NCBI GenBank assembly: GCA_018266215.1
Contig: JAFEAV010000001.1
Location: forward strand, 62,001-126,000
DNA: 64,000 nucleotides
Direction of reading: 5' to 3'
From: Cyanobacteria bacterium SZAS LIN-3
Lineage (GTDB): Bacteria; Cyanobacteriota; Vampirovibrionia; Obscuribacterales; Obscuribacteraceae
Shown here: positions 28,015 through 36,133 of the stretch, piece by piece
How the letters are laid out: every line of letters starts with the position of its first letter
How positions within the stretch are numbered: the stretch's first letter is position 1
The notes under the pieces: model-generated
The model's database searches: none
What the model was told of the DNA's origin: nothing
The model's input: the letters and a program-made list of their open reading frames with translations, nothing else
Position numbers and translations under genes: made by a program

Positions 28015-29112
28015 ATGACATCGACAAAAACAAACAAATCCCAGGGCGTCAAAGCCGATCGCACGATGCCGGCAAGTTTTTATCGCAGCCAGGATCTCTA
28101 CGAGCGCTCGCGCGATGAAATATTTGCCCGCTCCTGGCAGTTCATCGGCGACAGCGATACCATCTTGAGCGATGGCACAAATGTCGTCCCGGTCAACATT
28201 CTGGAAGGTTGTCTGGACGAGCCCTGCATCCTCATCCGCGGCGCGGAGCCGGGCGCACTGAGCCTGCACTCCAATGTCTGCACCCACCGGGGCAGTGTGC
28301 TTGTGGAAAAACCATGTCATGTCGAAACCATGCGCTGCCGCTACCACGGACGCAGATTTGGCCTGGACGGCTGTTTTGTCTCGGCACCGGGATTTGAACA
28401 GGCCGAAAATTTTCCCACTGAGCAGGATAATCTGGCAAAGATACCGATGCAATCCTGGGGCAAATTTCACTTCGCCTCAATCGAACCGGCCTTCACCCTG
28501 GACGAATTGATTGGCGACATGAAAGAGCGCCTGCACTTCCTGCCCCTCGATCAATTCCACTACGCGCCGGAGCTGTCGCGCGACTATTTTATCAATGCCA
28601 ACTGGGCACTCTATTGCGACAATTATCTGGAGGGCCTGCACGTCCCATACGTGCATCCCAGTCTGGCCACTCTCCTCGATACCAGGGCCTACCGCACCGA
28701 GCTTTTACCCTACGGCAATCTGCAGGTCGGCGTAGCCTCCAATGAGGCAGATGCCTTTGAATTGCCGCAATCGCACCCCGACTACGGCCAGCATATTGCC
28801 GCCTACTACTACTGGCTTTATCCCAATATGATGTTCAATTTCTATCCCTGGGGGCTATCAATAAATCTGGTAATACCCCAGGCCTACAATCAAACGAAGG
28901 TGCGCTTCCTCACTTATGTCTGGCGGCCCGAACGCTTCGGCAATTATTCAACGGCCGACATCAATCAAACCGAGCTCGAGGATGAAGAAGTAGTGCACGC
29001 CGTCCAGCGCGGCATCCAGTCGCGGGTCTACAAAAGCGGCCGCTATTCACCGACCTGGGAAGCCGGGGTGCATCAATTTCACCGCCTGATTGCAGCCAGC
29101 CTTGGTTTTTAG
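28015..29112 (+). CDS. Rieske non-haem iron oxygenase, alpha-subunit type, 365 aa
   Basis: The ATG at 28015 follows AGGA by seven bases. The Rieske cluster ligands are C89-x-H91 and C108-x2-H111. The mononuclear iron site is NYLEGLHVPYVH (His209, His214), with a third carboxylate probably at Asp323 in ELEDEE. The length and layout match ring-hydroxylating dioxygenase and choline/carnitine monooxygenase-like proteins. The substrate cannot be told. A dedicated reductase is not adjacent, though the FAD protein two genes upstream could be a partner. Confidence 0.92.
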   Translation: MTSTKTNKSQGVKADRTMPASFYRSQDLYERSRDEIFARSWQFIGDSDTILSDGTNVVPVNILEGCLDEPCILIRGAEPGALSLHSNVCTHRGSVLVEKPCHVETMRCRYHGRRFGLDGCFVSAPGFEQAENFPTEQDNLAKIPMQSWGKFHFASIEPAFTLDELIGDMKERLHFLPLDQFHYAPELSRDYFINANWALYCDNYLEGLHVPYVHPSLATLLDTRAYRTELLPYGNLQVGVASNEADAFELPQSHPDYGQHIAAYYYWLYPNMMFNFYPWGLSINLVIPQAYNQTKVRFLTYVWRPERFGNYSTADINQTELEDEEVVHAVQRGIQSRVYKSGRYSPTWEAGVHQFHRLIAASLGF

Positions 29113-29114
29113 AT

Positions 29115-29975
29115 CTAAGTATTTATTGCCCTGGCAATCTTGCGCACCAGGCGCGAAAGCCTGTCCGGCTCCTGCTCTGAAGCAAGGGTGATGAAAATCA
29201 GGTCGTCAAACTCGGCGATGACCATATAGCCCTGCGTGCTGCGGACAATTATTTCATGGACTGCCTTGCCGCCGATTTTACGACAGGTATTACCGGCGGT
29301 GAGATAGATTGCCAGGGCACAGGTCCCCAGGGCCTCACTGTCGTACTCGCTGGGCAGCGAAGTGACCCGCAGCAGGCCGTCGACGCCGATAATGCAGGAG
29401 CCTAAAACCCCGGGCTGACGATCAACCTTTTTCAAAATATTCTTCAGCTTCTCCACCACGTCAAAGCTGAGTATGCGCACCCGCGACTGAAATGAAAAAC
29501 CATTGGCGATGAAGTGCTCGATGTTTTGCGCGCCGCTGGAGTCGATGAGAAACTTGCCGATATGGGCGATACGACCAGGCTCGACTCTCTTGTCCAGAGC
29601 CGGAGCTGTTATCGGGGGAAGCTTCCTGGCGGCGGTATCTTTTGCCGGCAGCTCCGGTCCGCGTCGGAAATAGCGCTCAAGGTCAATCTTTTGCAGGGCG
29701 CTCAGCCTGGAAGAACAGAGTGCCAGGGCCTGAATGATCAGCCGACGATTGCGCTGATTGAGATTTTCGGACATCTCCAGCACCAGGCTGTAGTCGGCAA
29801 TCGCCTCATAGTAGCGGTGCAGGGCGGCGTTCACCTTGCCGCGCACAAGATAGGCCGTCCAGCAATCACGCTCGACCTTAAGCAAAGACTTGAGCTCCAT
29901 CAGAGCAAAAATATTTTCGCCGTCGCTATACCGGCGCAGTGCCAGTTTGATTATGCCAAAGCTGCATGTAGACAT
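29115..29975 (-). CDS. Roadblock/LC7-like domain protein with TPR-like N-terminus, 286 aa
   Basis: Residues 10-95 look like two or three TPR helices (AYLVRGKVNAALHRYYEAIADYS). After a Pro-rich linker, the last 110 residues have the roadblock/LC7 layout: a helix (VEKLKNILKKVDRQPG), strands SCIIGVDGLLRVTS, a helix with ALGTCALAIYLTAG, then strands EIIVRSTQGYMVIAEFDDLIFITL. In bacteria such domains partner small GTPases such as MglA. No GTPase is adjacent. The stop lies two bases from that of the Rieske gene. Confidence 0.7.
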   Translation of the reverse strand: MSTCSFGIIKLALRRYSDGENIFALMELKSLLKVERDCWTAYLVRGKVNAALHRYYEAIADYSLVLEMSENLNQRNRRLIIQALALCSSRLSALQKIDLERYFRRGPELPAKDTAARKLPPITAPALDKRVEPGRIAHIGKFLIDSSGAQNIEHFIANGFSFQSRVRILSFDVVEKLKNILKKVDRQPGVLGSCIIGVDGLLRVTSLPSEYDSEALGTCALAIYLTAGNTCRKIGGKAVHEIIVRSTQGYMVIAEFDDLIFITLASEQEPDRLSRLVRKIARAINT

Positions 29976-30074
29976 CTCTTTTTCGTTCCCCCGCAGGAAG
30001 CTGAAAAGCTCTAACTACCAGGGATCCCAGAGTAATTATTCCCGGAAAACAGCTTTTGGAAACCGCAGACGGCC

Positions 30075-30821
30075 TCAGTGAGCCAGGGTCTGGGTAAAGT
30101 CGTTCAGCCCCTGGAAGACCGATTTGCTCATGGGATCGACAAAGACAGCCTGTTCGGTTTTACTCAGCTTGTAGCCGACAGGCAGGGTGAAAGCGTCTTT
30201 TGGCGGAGCAACGGCATCGATACGACGGCAGGTCAGGGAGTGCACCCAGCCGTCATCTTGATCATAGAAGCTGAGCATCATCGGCACGCCGGTTAGATTG
30301 GGCAGATGCAAAACCTTGGCCAGAAGCTGCTGGCCACAAGTGGGCAGGGTGAAGTCGTCGGCGGCGACATATTTTGCAAAAACCAGTGAACTGCCCAGAC
30401 TCTTAGCCACGGCTTTGGCGCTGCGGCGCATCTCGTATTTGGCGCAGTGCCTTTTGAGCACCGTTAGTTGACCTACCTGCTGCCATTTTGAACGGGTCAA
30501 AGTATAGACGTCAGCGCGCGAAAGATTTTCGTATGAGTCGCTGGGGAAATCCTCGATGTGGCAGCGGAAGTAGAGCTTGGAGCGCACATTGTAGGCATAA
30601 ACTGTCCAGTCCGGAGCCTGGCTGACAACAGTGACGCCGCTAGCCGGATTTTCAATACTGACACCGTTGGGAGCAATCAAACAGCGCCGTCCGCCCAGAG
30701 TCATGGAGGCATAGACTACTTTGAGAGCGCGGTTTTCAGGCGCTGCGGCCCGGGCGGACTGGGCGCACAGAATCAGAGTGGCCGCCGCGATAACAAGAAA
30801 AATCCGAAATCGGCTTAGCAT
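30075..30821 (-). CDS. Secreted protein of unknown function, 248 aa
   Basis: A clear signal peptide (FLVIAAATLILCAQSARAAA) covers residues 6-27. The mature part contains strand-rich sequence (TVYAYNVRSKLYFRCHIEDF) and five or six Cys that could form disulphides. It lies nine bases after the SNF2-type helicase gene, so the two are co-transcribed. I recognise no family with certainty; a LolA-like fold is conceivable but unsupported. Confidence 0.75.
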   Translation of the reverse strand: MLSRFRIFLVIAAATLILCAQSARAAAPENRALKVVYASMTLGGRRCLIAPNGVSIENPASGVTVVSQAPDWTVYAYNVRSKLYFRCHIEDFPSDSYENLSRADVYTLTRSKWQQVGQLTVLKRHCAKYEMRRSAKAVAKSLGSSLVFAKYVAADDFTLPTCGQQLLAKVLHLPNLTGVPMMLSFYDQDDGWVHSLTCRRIDAVAPPKDAFTLPVGYKLSKTEQAVFVDPMSKSVFQGLNDFTQTLAH

Positions 30822-30830
30822 TGGCGCGCT

Positions 30831-33800
30831 CTAGAACGAGAAGAGGTACTCCAGATCTTCCTGTGTCAATTCCTTCGCCACATTTTCATCGCCGCCTATG
30901 ACAAGGTCAGCAAGCTCTTTCTTCTTCTGCTGCAGCGCCAGGATTTTTTCTTCCACGGTGCCGCGGGTAATCAGTTTGTAATTGAATACGTGTCTGGTCT
31001 GGCCGATACGATGGGCCCGGTCGGTAGCCTGGTTTTCCACGGCGGGGTTCCACCAGGGGTCATAGTGGATGACATAATCCGCGCCGGTCAGGTTGAGACC
31101 GGTGCCGCCGGCCTTAAGACTGATCAAGAATATCGGGATACTGGGATCGGCATTGAACTTCTCAACCTTGTCCAGACGGTCCTTGGCTGGGGTCTGGCCA
31201 TCGAGATATTCATAGGTATAGCCGGCCTTTTCCAGATCCTTGCGCAGGATGGAAAGCATCTCGACAAATTGACTGAAGACAAGGATTTTGTGTCCTTCGT
31301 CGATGATTTCACCAATCATATTAACGAAGGCATCGCGCTTGGCCGATTGCTGGGTAACCGGTCCATCCATGTTTTTGAGCAAGCTGGGGTCGCAACAAAC
31401 CTGTCTCAGGCGCAGAAGAGCAGCCAGGACCGACATGGAAAACTGCGGTTTTTTGTTGGCCTTGGAGGCAATCTCGCTAAAGACCTTTTGTCTGCACTCA
31501 TCCAGCACATTGAGATAAAGGGCGCGCTGTTCGTCGTCCAGTTCGCACAGTTGAATGATATCGGTACGGTCGGGAAGCTCGGTTTCCACCTGGCTTTTGA
31601 CACGGCGCAAAATAAAGGGATGGACTACCTTGCGCAGTTTCTGACCGGCGCCTTCCAGTCCCAGTTCAATCGGTCGCTCGAAGATTTCGTTGAAATCTTT
31701 GTGCGTTCCCAGGAAATCCGGCATGAGGAAATCAAACAGCGACCACAATTCTTTCAGCCTGTTTTCCACAGGCGTACCGGAAAGAGCCAGTCGGTGGAAG
31801 GCTTTGATGCTCTTGGCGGCGATGGCGCCGACCGACTCTGGATTTTTGATGTTCTGAGCTTCGTCCAGAATGAGAAACTCAAACTGTAATTTTTTCAGCT
31901 CTTCATAGTCACGGCGGATGATACCGTAGGTGGTGAAAATCACCTGGGGCTTGGGCCCGGTTTCCTTAGCCAGAGTCTTGAGCAACTCCTGGCGATCACG
32001 GCCCAGGAAGAGCGCTGTCTTCAGAGTCGGCGTAAACTTAGATGCTTCGGACAACCAGTTGTAGACAACCGATGTCGGTGCCACAACCAGCGAAGGCTTA
32101 CGGTCTTTGTTGGCCTTGCCGCTGCTGTAATGGGAGAGCAACATGGAGAGCGCCTGGATTGTTTTACCCAGACCCATGTCATCGGCAAGGATGCCCGAAA
32201 GCCCGTATTCCCGCAGGAACATAAGCCAGTTGCAGCCTTCTTTTTGATATTCGCGCAACTCGCCTTTGAAATCTTTCGGAATCTCGAAGGATTCGAGCTC
32301 TTTGAAGTGATGAATGCGATAGATAAACTCTTCGAAGCCCTTGTCGCACTCGACTTCAATTTCCTGAGTGTCGAGGGCATGCAAAATGCTCAGCGCCTGA
32401 TAGAGCGGACGGGCACTGTCCTTGCTCTGGCCGATGGCCTTGAGCAGGGTCAAAAGTGTGGTTGTGGGAATGCGGACAAAATCACCGTCGGGCAGCTTCA
32501 AATAGTTGCGGTTGCGGAAGAGCATCTCGACCACAGAGGGGAACGGTACTTCTTCGCCCTGGGAAAAACATTGCAGATCGAATTCGAATTTGTAAGCTTC
32601 TTTTTTGAGAGCGAGCTTGGCTCTCAACTCCAGCGGCTGCTTGCGCACCCGGTAAGCGTTGAGCTGTTCCCAGCCGGTGGTATCCCAGTCCATTGTTTGC
32701 TCGGAGGAGAGCTGGAATAAAACTTCCAGAGCCGGCTCTTCCACAAAGGAGAATCTATCGGCGATGCTGCGCAGGGGCTGCATGTTTGTGAGGAAACGGC
32801 GGACCGAGTTTTCATTTTCCCACTGCCGCTCTACCCAGACGCTCTGGCCGCTTTCTGAAATTGTGCGGGTAAACTTTTCGGACTCGACCGCACTGGTTTC
32901 ATCCCGGGACTGCAGGACCAGATCGCCATAGCGAAAACCGAGCGAAACTTCCAGACTGGATGTATCGACCGAGGGCCTAGCAACAACGGCACTGGCACCG
33001 GAATGCGAAGAGATGATATTGGATGAACTGCCGCCGCCGGGCATCTTGCGCTCGGAGAGCTTGATCACCACCTGTGGTGCATTGGTGATGGCCACGGGGA
33101 AGGGCGCCTGGGTTTCATCAAAGAGCACAGGCATGCGCTTGAGCAGGATGGGCAGGTCCATTGAGAGAAACTTGGGTACGACCTCCAGCTTGACAGTCAT
33201 ATGGCCGAAGCTGTCGAAGTACTGAAAAGAGCGATGAATAGCCGAGAGATCTATGGGATAAAAAGTATCGTTGGAGAGAATCCAGCTCGATGTACCCATA
33301 AAGAAAACAGGGTGGTCGACGGCTTCTCCGGCCTCGTTGATGCCTTCCAGGCGCAAAAGCAATTCGCCGCTTTCCGTCTCGGAAAGTACCGCTCGCGGCT
33401 TGAGACTTTCACTGGAAAATTTGATCGTATTACCGTTGCTGGTATTGATCAAATTGCAGCAGAGGCTCAAATGACCAATAACGATGCCTTCTTCGCCGCG
33501 GGGAATGCGGTGTCCGCCGGCTGTGCCCTTGGTTGTCTGGGGCAGGGAAGTGAGGAATTTGGTCAGCCGGTAAATGCGCGACTCGGGCTCGAGGGTGGGC
33601 AGTATTTCGGGCGGCACCTTGAGAATATTGACCTTGCCGTGCGGCTCGTTGGGCACAACGCCGACAATCATGGCCAGCGGTTTTTCCAGTACAAGCAGGC
33701 CCAGCTCAAAATCACGAGCGTCGGGTACGACACCTTCTTCGCGCGGGTCGTCGAGCAAATCTTTAGCCTTGGGCACTTTCTCCTGCGGCCCTTCTTTGCG

Positions 33801-34145
33801 CTGCTCGGGCTCGGCCAGATCAAAACGCGCCCCGGGATTGTGGCGATTGATATGGGTGAGAAGCACGGCTACCGAGTGTTTGCAGACTTCCTCAAAATAA
33901 GGACAGGAGCACTCGGCTTTAAAAACATCGGGGGAATCGATCGTGACGACAATCTTATAAGGTTGCGGTTCGGAACCAATGACAAGCGCTTCAATAATGC
34001 CGGCACTTTCGTCCTCGGTGTATTTGAGCACTTTTTTGCGGCGGTAATACTGCACACCGCGACGATAAACTGGCTCGCTACTTGCCTCCTGGACCGAGGA
34101 AAGGGTGAGTGCCAATTTTTTGCCGGACCCAGATATCTGCTTCAT
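30831..34145 (-). CDS. SNF2-family helicase with SWIM zinc finger, 1104 aa
   Basis: An N-terminal SWIM zinc finger (CSCPYFEEVCKH, about 78-90) is followed by a long bacterial SNF2-associated region. The ATPase core has Walker A DDMGLGKT near 660, the DEAQ box (LILDEAQNIKN) near 760, and motif III SGTPVEN. The C-terminal helicase half has LKAGGTGLNLTGADYVIHYDPWWNP and QATDRAHRIGQ. These are RapA/HepA-like DNA translocases that remodel nucleoprotein or RNA polymerase complexes; the partner is unknown. The length is normal for the SWIM/SNF2 group. Confidence 0.95.
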   Translation of the reverse strand: MKQISGSGKKLALTLSSVQEASSEPVYRRGVQYYRRKKVLKYTEDESAGIIEALVIGSEPQPYKIVVTIDSPDVFKAECSCPYFEEVCKHSVAVLLTHINRHNPGARFDLAEPEQRKEGPQEKVPKAKDLLDDPREEGVVPDARDFELGLLVLEKPLAMIVGVVPNEPHGKVNILKVPPEILPTLEPESRIYRLTKFLTSLPQTTKGTAGGHRIPRGEEGIVIGHLSLCCNLINTSNGNTIKFSSESLKPRAVLSETESGELLLRLEGINEAGEAVDHPVFFMGTSSWILSNDTFYPIDLSAIHRSFQYFDSFGHMTVKLEVVPKFLSMDLPILLKRMPVLFDETQAPFPVAITNAPQVVIKLSERKMPGGGSSSNIISSHSGASAVVARPSVDTSSLEVSLGFRYGDLVLQSRDETSAVESEKFTRTISESGQSVWVERQWENENSVRRFLTNMQPLRSIADRFSFVEEPALEVLFQLSSEQTMDWDTTGWEQLNAYRVRKQPLELRAKLALKKEAYKFEFDLQCFSQGEEVPFPSVVEMLFRNRNYLKLPDGDFVRIPTTTLLTLLKAIGQSKDSARPLYQALSILHALDTQEIEVECDKGFEEFIYRIHHFKELESFEIPKDFKGELREYQKEGCNWLMFLREYGLSGILADDMGLGKTIQALSMLLSHYSSGKANKDRKPSLVVAPTSVVYNWLSEASKFTPTLKTALFLGRDRQELLKTLAKETGPKPQVIFTTYGIIRRDYEELKKLQFEFLILDEAQNIKNPESVGAIAAKSIKAFHRLALSGTPVENRLKELWSLFDFLMPDFLGTHKDFNEIFERPIELGLEGAGQKLRKVVHPFILRRVKSQVETELPDRTDIIQLCELDDEQRALYLNVLDECRQKVFSEIASKANKKPQFSMSVLAALLRLRQVCCDPSLLKNMDGPVTQQSAKRDAFVNMIGEIIDEGHKILVFSQFVEMLSILRKDLEKAGYTYEYLDGQTPAKDRLDKVEKFNADPSIPIFLISLKAGGTGLNLTGADYVIHYDPWWNPAVENQATDRAHRIGQTRHVFNYKLITRGTVEEKILALQQKKKELADLVIGGDENVAKELTQEDLEYLFSF

Positions 34146-34313
34146 GCAAAGTTAGCCTTACTAGGGCGTCGTAACCGTCTGTGTTTCTGACGGTTGGCTA
34201 GCCAGATAATTTTCCCCGACCGCTTACGAGCGGTAAGAGATGTCTTCCCCCCGTGGGAAGACTGACCAGCAATCCAAGCTTAGCATGGAACGGCCCCATC
34301 TATATGAAGTACG
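34146..34313. other. Intergenic region with hairpins before the SNF2 gene
   Basis: A perfect GTCTTCCC/GGGAAGAC hairpin sits near 34240-34261, and CCGCTTACGAGCGG near 34220. They lie between the membrane-sensor gene and the helicase on the minus strand. Neither has a clear T-run, so a leader structure or weak terminator is possible. Confidence 0.4.
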
Positions 34314-35642
34314 TTAGTTGGGTCTCATGTCCAGAATGTCAGCAGCCGACAAATTGCCGCCGGGGGCCATATTCGTCGATCCGGCGGCAGTCCCGCCCGG
34401 AGTACCGCCGCCTGCACCGGGGCCAGCCGGGCCTCCCGGTCCGCCGGTGCCGACAAGTGGCTGATTCTGCATCTTTTGGGCCCGCACAAAAGCGGTCTCG
34501 ACAATGCGCTTCATCTCAACCTGACGCTCTTCCAGGGCATTGCAATAGTCATGCAAAATATCGGCCTGCGAGCGCAGGGCGCTGGCGTTTTCGGAGAGGT
34601 CGGGGATTAATACTTCGATTTCTTCCAGGATGGTGCTGGGCGGACTGGCCACCGGGCGGATGCGCAGATGCGAATCGCTGCTTTTGCTGCGCCGGGCAGG
34701 GTCCAGCATGATAGGCCCGTCGCCTGCGGTCGGATAATGCTGACCGGGAGCCCCGAGCTGCTGCTGGGCAATGGCGCCGGCCAGGGCGTCACGCAATTTC
34801 TCCAGCGAATTTTTCAGATTTATCGCTCGCTTGTAAGCCTGGTCGGCCTCGCGCTCCAGCCAGACCTTCCGGGCTTTCTGGGTAGCCAGCTCGTTATTAA
34901 GGTGCTCAAGGGCTTTTTTACGGATCTCGAGCTCACGGCGGATAAAGTCAACCTCGCGCTCCTTCAGCTCCAGGCCCCGGCGGCGCAGGAAGATCAGGAG
35001 CAGGGTGACGGTGGCGAAACTCAAAACAGTCAGCGAAATATAGAAGTAGCCGCGCTTGGCGCCGGAGAGCTCGGCCATATTGGAAAATATGAAATTGGCG
35101 ATGTCCGAATTAAAAGTCGGCGGCGTATCGCGCAGATAGTAGAGACGCCCCAGGATCTTGGCCCGGGTGGGATTGTTTATCACCTTAGCTTTAGCCGAGC
35201 GCGGCGAATCATGCGCGAAAAGCGGCGCCAGCTGCGGCGGATCAGTGATCAAGTCAAAGGGTTCGGTTTCCTTGGCCAGGCCTTCTTTATTGAGGCGATC
35301 ATGCCAGGAGTCATGGTGATAGGTGGCCTCGGTCTTATAGACGATGTTTTCGCCCGAGGGATCGGTCAAAACCAGGCCGAAAAGGCCATAGTTGGAGTCC
35401 AGCGCTTTCTGCACCAGATCGTCGCGCCCGGCCACGATAAGAGCCGAGAGAGTGGCGGGCATGGTGTGATGCAAAATGTTGAAATCGGTGGTCTGGACCT
35501 TACGAATGGTCCCGTTCCAGTAGCTCTCGTAATGCGTGTGACAGAGGAAAAGCCAGAGAGCCAGGGCGCAACAGAAGACAAACGGCACTATGTAGCGAAT
35601 GCGCAGCTTCAGAACAAAATTGTCGATGGCCTGTTGGTTCAT
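34314..35642 (-). CDS. Two-helix membrane protein with extracytoplasmic sensor-like domain and coiled coil, 442 aa
   Basis: Transmembrane segments at about 18-36 (IVPFVFCCALALWLFLC) and 197-217 (LTVLSFATVTLLLIFL) flank a 160-residue exterior domain containing YGLFGLVLTDPSGENIVYKTE, like a PAS/Cache-type input. A long charged coiled coil (218-300) follows, then a second helical stretch and a Gly/Pro-rich tail. There is no kinase, HAMP or cyclase domain, so it may signal through a partner or be a structural envelope protein. Confidence 0.75.
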   Translation of the reverse strand: MNQQAIDNFVLKLRIRYIVPFVFCCALALWLFLCHTHYESYWNGTIRKVQTTDFNILHHTMPATLSALIVAGRDDLVQKALDSNYGLFGLVLTDPSGENIVYKTEATYHHDSWHDRLNKEGLAKETEPFDLITDPPQLAPLFAHDSPRSAKAKVINNPTRAKILGRLYYLRDTPPTFNSDIANFIFSNMAELSGAKRGYFYISLTVLSFATVTLLLIFLRRRGLELKEREVDFIRRELEIRKKALEHLNNELATQKARKVWLEREADQAYKRAINLKNSLEKLRDALAGAIAQQQLGAPGQHYPTAGDGPIMLDPARRSKSSDSHLRIRPVASPPSTILEEIEVLIPDLSENASALRSQADILHDYCNALEERQVEMKRIVETAFVRAQKMQNQPLVGTGGPGGPAGPGAGGGTPGGTAAGSTNMAPGGNLSAADILDMRPN

Positions 35643-35750
35643 CTCAGCCTGTTTAGCCTCAAGAGGGCCTTTTGCCCCTTATCAAGGTAGCTCAGGCGAG
35701 TCTACAACCTGGAGCGAGGGCCTGTATATACGGGTTTCCCCAGTGGGGAG

Positions 35751-35777
35751 AAAATTGTTGCTTAAACAACAATTTTT
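35751..35777. terminator. Perfect AT-rich hairpin, bidirectional terminator candidate
   Basis: AAAATTGTTG pairs perfectly with CAACAATTTT around a CTTAAA loop. A- and T-runs lie at the two ends, so it could act in either direction. It lies just upstream of the predicted RNA gene. Confidence 0.55.
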
Positions 35778-35795
35778 AGGGTTTATAAGTCGCTC

Positions 35796-35920
35796 GCCCG
35801 TGGGTAAGAAGATTTCGTAGACAAAGCTCGAACGGAGGAATCGGTTAGAGCAACATCAGCCAAAACTGAAGTCTACTTTCGATACCCTAACGGGCAAAAC
35901 CACCACTAGGTGGCTTTTCA
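35796..35920 (+). ncRNA. Predicted structured non-coding RNA with its own terminator
   Basis: No credible CDS covers this stretch. Nested helices enclose it: GCCCGT (35796-35801) with ACGGGC (35890-35895), GGGTA (35802-35806) with TACCC (35883-35887), GTAGAC (35817-35822) with GTCTAC (35871-35876), and an inner hairpin GCTC/GAGC (35826-35851) whose loop contains GGAGGAAT. A terminator hairpin (ACCACC ... GGTGG, then CTTTT) ends it at about 35918. A TATAAG at 35784-35789 is well placed as a -10 box. The long rod with bulges recalls 6S-like or riboregulatory RNAs, but I could not assign it to a known family. Confidence 0.5.
35899..35918 (+). terminator. Terminator of the predicted RNA
   Basis: CCACC and GGTGG pair over a four-base loop and are followed by CTTTT. 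It lies directly after the closing helix of the structured region. Confidence 0.6.
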
Positions 35921-36133
35921 TATCAAAGCGATATGGTAGATAAGCCGGGCGCAAGTCGTCCGGCTTTTGCTTAGTACCAGATGCGGTGCCGGGGCAAAAA
36001 AAGTTAGGCTCTTTTGCAACATAAGCATTGATCTTGAAAGACTTTGGGAAAGATATCTTACGTACACTCGTACGCGCACCCAGAAGGTAAGATAAAATCT
36101 CACGTAACAGCTTGTTAGATCGGAATTACTGAC
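35921..36133 (+). other. Leader region of the four-repeat gene with two hairpins
   Basis: AAGCCGG (35942-35948) pairs with CCGGCTT (35960-35966) and is followed by a short T-run, a second terminator-like element. Further on, ATCTTAC (36055-36061) pairs with GTAAGAT (36087-36093), enclosing a CGTAC/GTACG hairpin. The latter is within 40 bases of the next start codon and may be a regulatory leader structure. Confidence 0.45.
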
